From NCBI GenBank assembly GCA_033239005.1, contig BSQZ01000097.1, forward strand, positions 62,001 to 126,000: a DNA stretch of 64,000 nt, read 5' to 3'. Shown piece by piece: positions 11,318 to 22,153 of this stretch (positions are counted from its first letter, which is position 1; every line of letters begins with the position of its first letter). Source of the stretch: Lamellibrachia satsuma (Eukaryota; Annelida; Polychaeta; Sabellida; Siboglinidae). Below the pieces are notes generated by a model that searched no databases, was not told the DNA's origin, and worked only from the letters and a program-made list of their open reading frames with translations. A program made the position numbers and the translations under genes.

Positions 11318-11430
11318 CAATGTGTAATACACACTGATCACTAAATACATCTTTAATTAAATGATAAACATTGTGTATCATTTAATTAAAGATGTATATC
11401 ACTCAACCATACACAATGTATTCCACCTTT
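11318..11430. repeat. Fold-back palindrome
   Basis: A perfect 22-bp inverted repeat (11345-11366 and 11376-11397) around a 9-base loop, extended by an imperfect stem on both sides to arms of about 50 bp. It would extrude as a hairpin. It may be a small fold-back transposon or MITE remnant; I see no target duplication. Confidence 0.8.
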
Positions 11431-11588
11431 GTCTATTAACAGGTTAAGGCTTAGGCCTAGTTAGGCGAATTCAAATTTAAGACTTAAAAGAAACTGTCAA
11501 GGCCTTACAAATGTGAGATCCAATTTAACAATTAAAGACCTTTTAAGATTTTTAAAGATTTCATGAACAGTTGTTCTACCAGACTCAC

Positions 11589-11698
11589 ATGATGGCATCG
11601 ACAGACTTTGGCTTGATGAAAATGGCGACAGGGAAGAGTCCAGCCACCTACAGTCTCTTAATGGCATTGCCGCTGACATCCAGGATACAGTGCTTGCC
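11589..11698 (-). CDS. DLG: DLG exon: GuK segment with an in-frame TAG and a damaged acceptor
   Basis: 110 nt reading GKHCILDVSGNAIKRL, stop, VAGLFPVAIFIKPKSVDAIM. The family has Gln (CAG) where TAG stands at 11648-11650. The two bases before GGCAAG are AT instead of AG, so the natural acceptor is dead. An almost identical copy 46 bp further upstream in the gene keeps CAG|GGCAAG. The donor is GTGAGT. Confidence 0.9.
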
Positions 11699-11775
11699 AT
11701 GTCAGAGACAGACACAAGTGTACATCAAAGATACAGTGCTTGCCCTGTCAGAGACAGACACAAGTGTACTTGTTT
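11684..11775 (-). repeat. 46-bp doublet over a DLG splice acceptor
   Basis: Two copies at 46-bp spacing (starting 11684 and 11730), each with the first ~15 coding bases (GKHCI) and the preceding CTTGTGTCTGTCTCTGACA(G/T). Only the outer copy keeps AG. Using it would add 46 nt and shift the frame. Confidence 0.9.
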
Positions 11776-12209
11776 TACAACCAATCAAATCTGTTGTTTC
11801 ATACACTCCTATTACTGGGGACACTTAATGTTATATACTCTTGGTATCAAGAAATACCATAGGACATTTAGGCTGTTTCCACATTTTAGTAAACTCCTCT
11901 TACTGAAGGCGCTTATTTTTTTCTTACCAGGGACATTTGCAATTTAGGAAAACTTGTCTAAATATGACACTTTAATTTCAAACATGCCCCTCATATTGAT
12001 GGTACAAGTCATTTCAGCAACTCTCTCTCAACAAAACACCTTGAGGACACTTGTTTTGTCTTATTGATGACACTTCAAAACAAGGGTTTTGTATTGACCG
12101 AGGACACTTGTAATTTGCCTTAACTGAGGATACTTCCAATTTGCATACTAATGACACTTGTAATATGTCTCACTAGGACACTTGTGATTTGCATACCGAG
12201 GACACTTAC

Positions 12210-12382
12210 ACTTTCTGCCACCTCCCTCACTGATGCGACGCTCGTTCCATAGAGGTTGCTATTGTACTGGCCGGCCTCTATAAACAGATGGTTCTGTATA
12301 TCCGCCTCCATCTGTTCCCACGACTCGACAAAGTGGTAGTCGCAATGGTCAACCTCGTGTTCTCGTTGCAGCCGTGTTGTAT
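12210..12382 (-). CDS. DLG: DLG exon: middle of the guanylate-kinase domain
   Basis: 173 nt. After the completed His it reads [18 protein letters not shown], then [20 protein letters not shown] and VREVAES. These match DLG GuK (DYHFV; [16 protein letters not shown]; REVAE). The acceptor is TGCTGTCATAG and the donor GTAAGT. No lesion is seen. Confidence 0.94.
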
Positions 12383-13254
12383 CTATGACAGCAATGACAT
12401 GACACTACAAGTGACATGGTGACAGTATCACACAAATGTTTGTGACGGACATTATTTGACAAGGACTGTCATTTAACAAATATTGTTGCCTAAAACTCCA
12501 TCCTCAACTGATTTAGCTGATCGCAAATCCTGTTCGTTGATGTCGAAATATGTAGTGTGTGAATAGTTTAAGTAGTATCTGCAGTCGATTTAATAAAAAA
12601 ATGCCTATTTTTGTTCAAATCATCAAAATAATTCACTTTAGTCATTAGCTTTGGTAAAGTTTAAAATAGCAGATATCCAAAATGGTAAACACTGTGTGGG
12701 TTAATGCCGATCATGGCCGTGACTTCCATTCTCTCGCCGATCACATAACAAAGTGACACAATTTCACCAAGGGTGAAATTTGTGAGTTCAGCGTTTCCAT
12801 TATCACTTCACTTAATCTTTGACCAAACATTAAGTAATTTAATAGTTTGTCTGATGATTTAAGAAAAAAACTACATACAAAACTTGTACAAATGAGCTAA
12901 CATTAGCATGTGGCAGTGGTTACTAGTTAGGTTTGATCTTTGCATAATAAATTTGCAATGAGAATATTGAAAAAATCAAATTGAGAAGGGAACATCACTG
13001 AATAAAGACCATCACTTTTTACAGACAGTTGCTTAACAACTGACCATCATTTAACAGAGGTTAAGACTTAACAAGGACCGTCACTGAATAAGGACAATTT
13101 GAAAAGGTTAAGAGATGAAATATCAAGGCAGTTACACGTTTTGCATGAATATTATTTCTTACCAATAGAGATGTTACAAATACAAATAAATTCAGTGGTG
13201 CAATGCTCTGTAAAACAGTAGTTTAGTTAGCCAATAAAAACCGGTGCACAGCCT

Positions 13255-13960
13255 CTTTGACACAGACCACCACTTAACATGGGCGCTGACATCAGATATA
13301 CCATCACTTAACATGGGCGGTAACATAATATAGACCATTACTTAACATGGGCGGTAACATAAGATAGACCATTACTTAACATGGGTGGTAACATAAGATA
13401 GACCATCACTTAGCATGAGCAGTAACATAAGATAGACCATCGCTTAACATGGGTGGCAACATAAGATGGACCATCACTTAACATGTGCGGCAATATAAAA
13501 TAGACCATTACTTAACATGAGCAGTAACATAAGATAGAACATCACTTAACATGGGCGGTAACATAAGATAGACCATTACTTAACATGAGCGGTAACATAA
13601 GATAGACCATTACTTAACATGAGCGGTAACATAAGATAGACCATTACATAACATGGGTGGTAACATAAGATAGACCATTACTAAACAAATGTAGCCATTT
13701 TGTACTATCATCTGCAGTGCCCCCAAACATAACATTCATGCGGTCCAGGGAAAAACGTTGAAACCAGAAGACAGAAGGAGGATGGTGAAATTGCAAAAAA
13801 AGATTGAAATGAAGAAACACCATTACTTAACATGGGCGGTAACATAAGATTGAATATTACTTTACATGCGCGGTAACATAAGATAGACCATTACTTAACA
13901 TGGGCCGTAACATAAGATAGATCATCACTTAACATGGACAGTAACATAAGATAGACCCAG
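13255..13960 (+). repeat. 34-bp intronic tandem array, interrupted
   Basis: Units of TAACATAAGATAGACCATTA plus CTTAACATGGGCGG repeat about 17 times at 13255-13685 and again at 13820-13960. A related unit-free segment with GAAACCAGAAGACAGAA occurs between and after. No exon sequence is recognised inside. Confidence 0.85.
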
Positions 13961-14332
13961 GGAAATGTTGAGAGAAACCAGAAGACAGAAAGAGTATGGT
14001 GAAATTACAAAAAAAGATTGGAATAAAGAAACACCTGAGGATGAAGGTAGAGGGGAACAGACTGCGAGGAGCAGGACACATTCAGAGACTGAGTGAGGAG
14101 AGATTCACAAAGAGAGCAGGGAAACCAAAGTTGGTGGTAGAAGAGGAAGACCAAAATTAAGGTGGAGAGGGAGAGGGAGAGGGAGAAGAGTCATCTGAAC
14201 AAGGCAGGTGTGAACAGCAAATAATGACAGATGATCGAGAGATAAAGACAAGTAGTTGTGAGGAAAACAATTTGCGATGTGGCCCAGAGAATAAGACATG
14301 TCCAAGACAAGAGTTTGTAACGAGAGACTTAC

Positions 14333-14431
14333 GTGGTACGCAGCTTCCAAACAGAGAGGAGTCGGATATAAGGTCATCGTTGATACGGTCCTTCAACGGT
14401 CCCAGGATAATCACTGGTCTCTTGTATTTCA
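14333..14431 (-). CDS. DLG: DLG exon: start of the guanylate-kinase domain
   Basis: 99 nt reading [20 protein letters not shown], then SLFGSCVP. The family has [20 protein letters not shown] and FGSCVPH. The acceptor ATGTTTACAG is the one amplified in the 49-bp array. The donor GTAAGT leaves one base completing His with the next exon. Confidence 0.93.
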
Positions 14432-14690
14432 CTGTAAACATTCAAAGGTCTCAGGATAATCACTCGTCTCTTGTACTTCACTGTAAACATTCAAAGGTCC
14501 CAGGATAATCACTGGTCTCTTGTACTTCACTGTAAACATTCAAAGGTCCCAGGATAATCACTGGTCTCTTGTACTTCACTGTAAACATTCAAAGGTTCCA
14601 GGATAATCACTGGTCTCTTGTACTTCACTGTAAACATTCAAAGGTCCCAGGATAATCGCTGGTCTCTTGTACTTTACTGTCAATAGTGAA
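14398..14690 (-). repeat. 49-bp array built from a GuK exon start and its splice acceptor
   Basis: Units start at 14398, 14447, 14496, 14545, 14594 and 14643. The first is the genuine exon edge; the others repeat, on the minus strand, TTGAATGTTTACAG followed by TGAAGTACAAGAG and the rest of the first ~34 coding bases ([12 protein letters not shown]). Five of the six acceptors keep the AG; the outermost unit (14643) has diverged there. The unit is not a multiple of three, so use of an outer acceptor would shift frame. Confidence 0.92.
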
Positions 14691-14759
14691 TATATCAGGT
14701 CAACAATTTTCTTAATAATTGTGTTACACGTTTTATCCTAAGTGGGCTGTTAGATGCAA

Positions 14760-15230
14760 ACATTGTTACAAGTTGGGAAAATACAGTTTCAGGGGTTAAC
14801 GGTATTTTTGGTAGTATACACTGGGAACAAAAAGTAGATTAGAATTAGATGATCGAAGCTGTCTGAGCTGTCTTGCAGGAGTGAGCAGTGAATGTAAATA
14901 CGCTTGTTGCTTGAATCAAAGTGCTCAATAGGTAATCGTACAGATCTTAAAAATGAAGCGACATCAGACAGGAAGCCAATGCAATGTTTTAAGAAGTGGT
15001 AATGAGTGAGAGAAACGAGGCGACCAGTGAAACTAGTGCCAAACAATTTTGCACACACTGAAGTTGCAATAGTTTTGGTGACATCAAATGACATATATCG
15101 TCAAATACAATGAAGGTCACGAATGTGATAAAAGCAGCAACAACAAGTTTGTGAAATATGCTGTCTAAAATTTGAATTACTATCAAAGTTGACTCCTAAA
15201 TTCCGCGCTGAAGATGGCCAGTGTAAAAGT
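14760..15230 (-). mobile_element. L2/CR1-like LINE fragment, reverse transcriptase C-terminus
   Basis: The minus strand, across frame changes, reads LLKTLHWLPV, then YLHSLLTPARQLRQLRSSN. This matches the conserved C-terminal block of many L2/CR1-type retroposons (LHWLPVxxRI, then SLRSSN). It occupies the interval where DLG SH3 exons are expected, so the insertion or a linked deletion may have removed them. Confidence 0.65.
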
Positions 15231-15396
15231 TTGGCTCAGCATAGATGTTGTGAACAAAAGTTTACCATGCTGCTTGTGTGAACTAATAATAAGAAACTGT
15301 TTAATTTGCATTCAATAATTGTGCAGATCTTAAAATTACAGACAGATGTGGTGTAGCACAAACATGACACCTGTGACAGATGTCATGACAGTGTAC

Positions 15397-15499
15397 CTGA
15401 CATAGAGTGTTCTCTTCTGTGTCGTCTTCAGGCTCCCGGTATTTGTGTTCATCATTTGTTCCCGCAGGTCCTGAATCTTTGACTCAAACCTGTTGTACT
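15397..15499 (-). CDS. DLG: DLG exon: PDZ3-SH3 linker and start of SH3
   Basis: 103 nt reading [17 protein letters not shown], then TTQKRTLYV. The family motif [15 protein letters not shown] followed by SQKRSLYVRA makes this certain. The acceptor is TGTGTTACAG and the donor GTACAC, which is weaker. The SH3 exons that should follow (ALFDYD and DDEWWQ patterns) are not found downstream. Confidence 0.92.
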
Positions 15500-15689
15500 C
15501 TGTAACACAACAGGTTAAAGGTCACACAGGGTCATATGGGTCACACATGGTCAAAGGTAACAAAGAAATGCAATAATATTAATGAAAAAAACTTCTATTG
15601 CACCAACATCCTCAGGAACCTGAGCTCAGATGCATATCAAAATGAAAAGGTTAGGCAATCTCAAAAATGGAAGACAATGGTTAAAGTTG

Positions 15690-15815
15690 TCAACAGGTGG
15701 AGGAATACGCTAGGGAGTTATGGAGGGAAAGGGCAGGTGTAATGTCAAGTTGTCTACGGGTGGAGGAATACGCTGGGGAGCTACGGAGGGAAAGGGCAGT
15801 TATAATGTCAAGTCT
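15690..15815 (+). repeat. 62-bp intronic doublet
   Basis: GGTGGAGGAATACGC and following bases occur at 15697 and again at 15759 with few differences. No exon sequence recognised. Confidence 0.8.
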
Positions 15816-16390
15816 TCAGATGACACTGATATTGTATCCTGTTTCCTGCTGACCCAACACTAAGATGGAGTGAATTCCAAAGAGTTGGCGTGGCAACCGA
15901 GAAAGCCCCAGTTTCTATGTTTATTCATCTGGGATATTACTGGTAAATCAGAACCTCCACGATACTACTGAAGAACTCCATCCTCGCTAGCAAGGGGTGG
16001 TAGTATTACTGAACTACCCCCGGGAGATCAACTTGTCGAAACGTGTCAGTTTATCCCACGCCAAGTGTGGATGTGTGGCTGAATCATTTGAACTTCGTTC
16101 CACTTCCTGTCATGGTCAACGTGTTTCAGATGTGTCCGTGCCCAAAACTCCAAAGAGCGTTTCCAGGAAATGCCTATCATTACCCACCTGACCAGGAACG
16201 ATGAGTCCACTACCAATTAAAGTTAAGTTCCTGAATGCGAGCCCAGTAAATACCAGCAAGCTATCCGATTGGGTAACACAGCAACTAAAAAATCAGCGTT
16301 TCAACAGCTTGATCTGCCAGGGGTACTGATGTAGTTAGAAGCCCCTGGTGGCGGGGATGAAGAACTCTGGTATGACAGTAGTGTACGTAC
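15816..16390. other. DLG intron, no other feature recognised
   Basis: Intron sequence between two DLG exons; nothing further supported. Confidence 0.5.
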
Positions 16391-16493
16391 GATCTGGCTG
16401 GTACTGGGCGACAATGTCCACAGCATCCCCCGCTCCCTTCAGGGCGGCTGCAGCCTGCTCATGGGTTGCATTCTGTAGGTCTATGTCATTTAC
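16391..16493 (-). CDS. DLG: DLG exon: second part of PDZ3
   Basis: 103 nt reading [19 protein letters not shown], then [20 protein letters not shown] and IVAQY are strongly DLG PDZ3. The acceptor is TTTGTTTTCAG and the donor GTACGT. It ends one base into a codon completed by the next exon (DQYNRFESK). Confidence 0.93.
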
Positions 16494-16499
16494 CTGAAA

Positions 16500-17510
16500 A
16501 CAAACAACAATTGAATTAATCATGCTTGCTAAAGTAAAAGCTGGCAACAAGCTATAATTAAGACAGATTAGCTAACTGGGTCCAGCTTACAAACACCAAA
16601 CTAAACATAAACCCAAAGCAGACTAACTGAAACCAACAAATAACACAAGGTAGTGGGTGAAAGGAAATCGTCATGTATTTTTATCATGTGATATCAATTA
16701 ACATACATAGTATATGTATAAAACCACATATAAAATTACTCCCTAATATTACATTAAGTCAACAAAATAAAAAAGTACAATTTCTGCTAGTAAATCAGGA
16801 ATGGTCGGTGGGAGGTTTAAAACTTGCCACAGACAAAAATAAGAGAACCACTCTTGTCGCAGCACAATTTGAAAGTGCTGTGTTTGGCGCCAAACTAGCG
16901 GTATGTAGCAAAGCGGCCTGCTGATTGGCGCACACAGACCCCGATCGATTTATTTTCCCCAAAAAAACAATGGTTTATTTTTCGCTCACAGTCCATAAGG
17001 GTGCTGATTTTTAACGCATGCTGGCAGCGTTGCTTTATGATGGCTGAACATGAATGGTAAGTACAGGTGGTCGCTTAATGCAGGTGATCACTTAAATGCA
17101 GATAATTTAACATAACATTTTTGTGAAAAGAGGAGTTGACATTAATGACAGGTTGTCACTTAATGCGGGTAATTTAACAAGTGAAACTTGTGACAAGTGG
17201 AGTTGACTCTGGTCATTAATGACAGGTAGTCACTTAATGCAGGTGGTCGCTTCAGCAGGTTTGACGGTACAGTGCAACCTCACTATAAAGGTCACATTCG
17301 AGACTGGCCCAAGGTGACCTAAATAGTGAGGTGACTATTAGTGGGACTAAACATCTTATACTTTACTGTTTGGGAACAATTTGGGATTGTTCCAGGATGA
17401 ACATTATGACAAAGGGGCTGTACTACTGAGGTGACTGTAAAACGATGTCCGACAGTATATGTTTTGATGAAAACAATAAACATATTCTTATTCTGTTTCT
17501 GATTAGAGAA
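16500..17510. other. DLG intron with imperfect repeats
   Basis: Mostly unassigned. At about 17045-17265 a loose ~100-bp repeat with CACTTAATGCAGGT and ATTAATGACAGGT recurs two to three times. Confidence 0.5.
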
Positions 17511-18043
<533 letters not shown>

Positions 18044-18339
18044 CTGAAAACACACATCCCAACTGTCACACCCACCAACAGCTGAAAGCTGACTCGTGTG
18101 ATTGCTGCGCAACATCACTGCAACAGTGCCATCTGTTGGTGACTGTTTAACAAGCATTGAAATGTCATTGAACTGCTTGAATCACCTCGCAGCCTGACCC
18201 AAAGAACGTAAATAACAGTCAAAAGTCATGTTCAACAGTCGATGCAGCGATCATGTCTGTTGCACATTTCCACACAAGTCGTCTCTTTTGTCATCTACGT
18301 TCTTTGGTTTGGCCACCTGGAACTGGAAGCCAACATTCA

Positions 18340-18890
18340 ATAAAAAGCAGAAAGAACGTCTTTTTATATGAACAGTTTGTGCTGTTGCATGGTTGTGAAG
18401 CCTGGACAACGACACGTATATTAGAAAGAATTAGATGGTTGCTACTTCGGAATGTCCAGGATGGCATTTAACATACAAAGGAGTCAGCATGTCATAAACA
18501 GTGAGCTGTAGGGAGAAATGCCAGAACTGTCAGATAAGATCAGAGAGCGAAGGATGCAGAAAGAATTAGATGGTTGCTACTTCGGATTGCCCAGGATGAC
18601 ATTTAACATACACTGGAGTCAGCATGTCATAAACAGTGAGCTGTAAGGAGAAATGCCAGAACTGTCAGATAAGATCAGAGAGCGAAGGATGCTTTTCGCA
18701 GGCCACTGCTACAAAACCAAGAACGAGCCAGTGTCTCGATTAATAAACTGGTTACTAAAAGATGGAGTGAGGAAATCAGGGAAGCTTGCACTTACATACA
18801 TTGACATCCTGACATGTGACGCAGGTTTGAAAAGAGGAAATAAAGACTACAAGATAGAAAAATACGTAGGGCCATTGTGAACCAGGAAGC
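18340..18890 (+). mobile_element. LINE fragment, reverse transcriptase C-terminal region
   Basis: Reads LLHGCEAWTTTRILE, then after a gap MPELSDKIRERRMLFAGHCY, EPVSRLINWLLKDGVRKSGK and LTYIDILTCDAGL. This is the conserved tail of a common LINE group (LLYGCEAWTLT, RRLRFAGHC, GRPxLTYxDxL). Several stops and a 135-bp internal duplication show it is dead. It lies in a DLG intron. Confidence 0.75.
18423..18692 (+). repeat. 135-bp tandem duplication inside the LINE fragment
   Basis: 18423-18557 and 18558-18692 are near-identical direct repeats starting AGAAAGAATTAGATGG. Confidence 0.9.
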
Positions 18891-19024
18891 TCATTCAACA
18901 TATGCAAGATCGAACTTTCTTGTCACAAACATCAAAACCATGATTACTGTCACAAAAACTTATTGCCCATGATCACACGTTTACATAACACCAGCAGTCA
19001 AACATTACATACAAGGACACTAAC

Positions 19025-19232
19025 TGTGGAATTGTGTCTTGCTCTGGTGATCCCGCAACGGCCGGGTAACTTGTGCTGTGGCTGACAGTTGAGGTTCTCT
19101 GCTGCTGCAGCTGCTGCTGTGGCTGCTGCTGTAGCTGTGGTATATGGTATGGTTGGTGCAGCTGTGGTGGTGTTGACTGTTGCTGCAGTGGTAGCTGTGG
19201 TTGTGGCGGTGGCTGACTGTAGTCTGTCTGTT
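19025..19232 (-). CDS. DLG: DLG exon: Q/P-rich linker between PDZ2 and PDZ3
   Basis: 208 nt encoding a low-complexity linker rich in Gln, Pro, Ser and Thr, ending SPEQDTIPQ, which runs in frame into EPRRLVLNK of PDZ3. The acceptor is CCTGTCCACAG and the donor GTTAGT. Known DLG proteins have a variable linker ending close to EDIPREPRR here, so length and composition are free to vary. The CAG/CTG-rich stretch makes ORFs in other frames. Confidence 0.82.
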
Positions 19233-19485
19233 CTGTGGACAGGGAAGCAAGTGTCACACGAAGTGGCACAAACCTGCAGGGGTGCCAGGTATGTTGCACA
19301 TAATGCGGTAGATCTACCACTTTTCGAGACGTGAGGACAGTAGTCATCCTCTCCACTAGGGGGTTCCGACTGTATCAATACCTCGGGCAGATCAACTTAT
19401 TAAATCACTGATTTTTCAGTTGCTGTGTTAACCAATAATACTGCTCACTCAGACTGATGGGGCTCGCATACGGGAACTTAAAGCA

Positions 19486-20930
19486 AAACAAAAGTCATGG
19501 TGTTCATTTTATGCACCTATGAGTTACTAAAATAACCTTTTGTAACTACAATTAAGAATATGAACAATGAAACAAAAAACAATGCCAAAAAATCTGTTTG
19601 TATGGTTATTGATAACAAACCTAGGGACAAGAAAAATATTCATCCTGTTGTTATCAATAACCATACACTACCTTACACTAAAAAATGTAAATACCTTGGC
19701 CATATTATAAACAATAATCTTACTGATGATGACGATATTGCCAGGCAGAAAATATGTATCTATGCTCAGGCAAATGCTTTAGCCAGAAAATTTTAGTTAT
19801 GCAACAATTCCATTAAAACAACTTTATTTAATTCATACTGTGGTTCAATGTACACCTCAAGTCTTTGGTGTCATTTTAAAAAACAGAGTCTGAAAGGTAT
19901 TACTGCCGCTTATAACAACAGTTTTAGAATTATACACAACCTGTCACCCCGCTATAGTGCAAGCCATATATTCGCTACTAATTATGTTAAATCCTTTAAT
20001 GAACGTATTCGCTCATCAATTTTTAGCCTTTTATGCCGGTTGGAAAAATCCGACAATATACTTTTTGTGAATTATCTTCCCACTTTTATTTATTATCAAA
20101 GTCCATTGATTAAACATTGGATTGATCAATTGTATGCTTTTAATTCATGATGTTTGTACTTTTATAAATATATTTTTTTATCCTTACGTATCTTATATAT
20201 ATATTTTACTACACGTCATGTATGTATATTTATATATATAAATTTTTCTCAATACATGTACCTCTATTGTTCATGTTTGTATATGTATGTTTTTTTTTAA
20301 CCTGTATGTATTTATAATATTATGGGCTCTTGCCTGAAATAAAACATTATTATTATTATAATATCATGCCAGTGGTTTACTAGGAAAACCTAGTTCAATA
20401 CACATCTTAATTTCATGGGCCACGTCATACTGTTAGATAACCCTATGTCACAAGGACCATAGTCTGGCAATATTTGCTCCCCAAATGAAAATATATTCGT
20501 ATACATCTATTCCTGTACCTGCCAATAGGATATGGCCATGCTATTTGGATACAAACTCAACTTAAGTAACACATTTCGGCCTTTGTTTAATAAACTAGTC
20601 CTCTTTCTGGCAAAACAACATGCTTGTTTGAGACTTTGCCTTGGTTCTGTGTATGTTGGCCTCCATTAATACGTCACTTGTAGTCTAGGTTACCCCGATT
20701 TCATAGAACTACACTTATCAGCTGCGCTGGTTAATATGTCAGCCTTCAGTCATTTGGAAAAATGACTGTGGAATCTCCCACCTTTAGAACACATTTTGAG
20801 TAAGCCGCTGGCATGATATTCCTGATTTTAGTTGCACGTGATTAGATTTATTACCTATTTTAGGGGCATAGCCCCCAAAACCAATGCTTTTACTTCATTT
20901 TAATTGGTAGTGAACCCATTGTGGCTGGTC
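19486..20930 (+). repeat. Dispersed repeat, copy A, split by a LINE
   Basis: 19486-19557 plus 20362-20930 align, with divergence and some extra sequence, to 25013-25490. In copy B the two parts are contiguous, so the LINE at 19558-20361 inserted into copy A later. Family unknown. Confidence 0.7.
19558..20361 (+). mobile_element. 5'-truncated LINE, reverse transcriptase C-terminus and 3' tail
   Basis: One frame reads YTKKCKYLGHIINNNLTDDD and on through one TAG (ending 19796) to WCHFKKQSLKGITAAYNNSF, RIIHNLSPRYSASHIFA. KYLGH and the RxIxNLSPRxSA block are typical of LINE reverse transcriptase C-termini. A poly-adenylation-like AATAAAA and a short ATT-repeat tail end it at about 20361. The single stop makes it inactive. 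Confidence 0.7.
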
Positions 20931-21327
20931 GGATGGGTAATAAGGAGATATGATAGTGAATATCTGGCACCACGGGGCTTTGCTATGCGACAGCAGGGGA
21001 AGTGTGGAATTTGTAAATTTTAGGATATGAATTTACTTAATTCTGGAGCATTTTCTACGTGAGATGGTGATTGGGCAGTATATTAGGAGTCAAAATAATA
21101 CACAGACAACTTTACTCAAATGTATGGATAACTTAGCGTTTCCCCAGTACCTCCAAATTTAATTTAACCTAGCTGTACTGTCTTTTGTAGGAACTACAAA
21201 TAAACATGTTTGTGACTGGATTAAAAATTATAGTTCACAATGTAAAATATCACTGACTCAAGTCTTTTACCTAGCAGGCAGTGTATGACTCAAGGGACTA
21301 ACATTCAATGATTCTGTGGCCACCTAC

Positions 21328-21460
21328 CAGGAGCCAGTGTGTGACTTGATGGGCTTGTGCTAAACGGCTTGGCCACTGTCAATACAACCCTCTCCAGTGT
21401 GGCCTTCAGACATTCCACGGCTTCTTTGTGCGTCACGTTTGACAGGTTGACTCCGTTTAC
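21328..21460 (-). CDS. DLG: DLG exon: second part of PDZ2
   Basis: 133 nt reading VNGVNLSNVTHKEAVECLK, then VVLTVAKP, the last strand of PDZ2. The acceptor is TTAAATTTCAG and the donor GTAGGT. The single leftover G completes a codon with the AA that opens the next exon, giving APEQTDYSQ. Confidence 0.92.
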
Positions 21461-21659
21461 CTGAAATTTAACAAAAAAGTTATCAGGGTAACACAGCCAC
21501 CAATGCTAACACATCCCAATGTTTCACCTTTGAAAAAAAACAGTGACAAATTGAACGCCTGGATATAACGAACTAGTCTTGGCTTTCAAATTTTTAGTTT
21601 TGTTTTACCTGTCTGGTGGCGCTACCAACCCATTTTGTCAAGATGCTAGGCAACACGCT

Positions 21660-22153
21660 GTTTTTTTTTCATTTTACAAACAGTGAATAAAACAGTTACA
21701 ATTGTTTCTCCAAAGAATCATAAAATAACCGTTCAGCTCCATCATGTTTAAAGGTAAAAAGTCTCATTGTTTTTATTGTAAAACCATATTACAAACTAAA
21801 TCTGTCTTAACCTCTTACCCACTGATTTTATCGTTATTTGTGTAATATTTTGAATGTCATGTTTACATTTTATGCGGATGGAACGTAAATTTACGAGTAA
21901 TGCTACACATATTACGTGATCGCAAGAATGTCTGAAAATGAAATCTTTGTTTGGTTGTTCATCACACCGAAAACTCAAAGTATTTATGGGTAAAAACCTT
22001 TAAAAACACCTTAAAATAAATAGCTCATATTACGTCAAGACGCAAGGCAATGCACGGGTTTTTGTTAATTTTACAAATAGTGAATAAAACAGTTAGAATT
22101 GTTTCTCCAAAGAATCATAAAATAACCATTCAGCTCCATCATGTTTAAAGGTA
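21660..22153 (+). repeat. ~390-bp tandem duplication hosting the RTE-like insertion
   Basis: Sequence around 21675-22035 recurs at about 22060-22153 and continues after the LINE at 24695-24830. The LINE therefore entered the second copy of a pre-existing duplication. Confidence 0.75.

Noticed and set aside
19089..19334. Plus-strand Ala/Val-rich ORF
   Set aside because: It is the complement of the CAG-rich DLG linker exon, which has good splice sites and phase on the minus strand.
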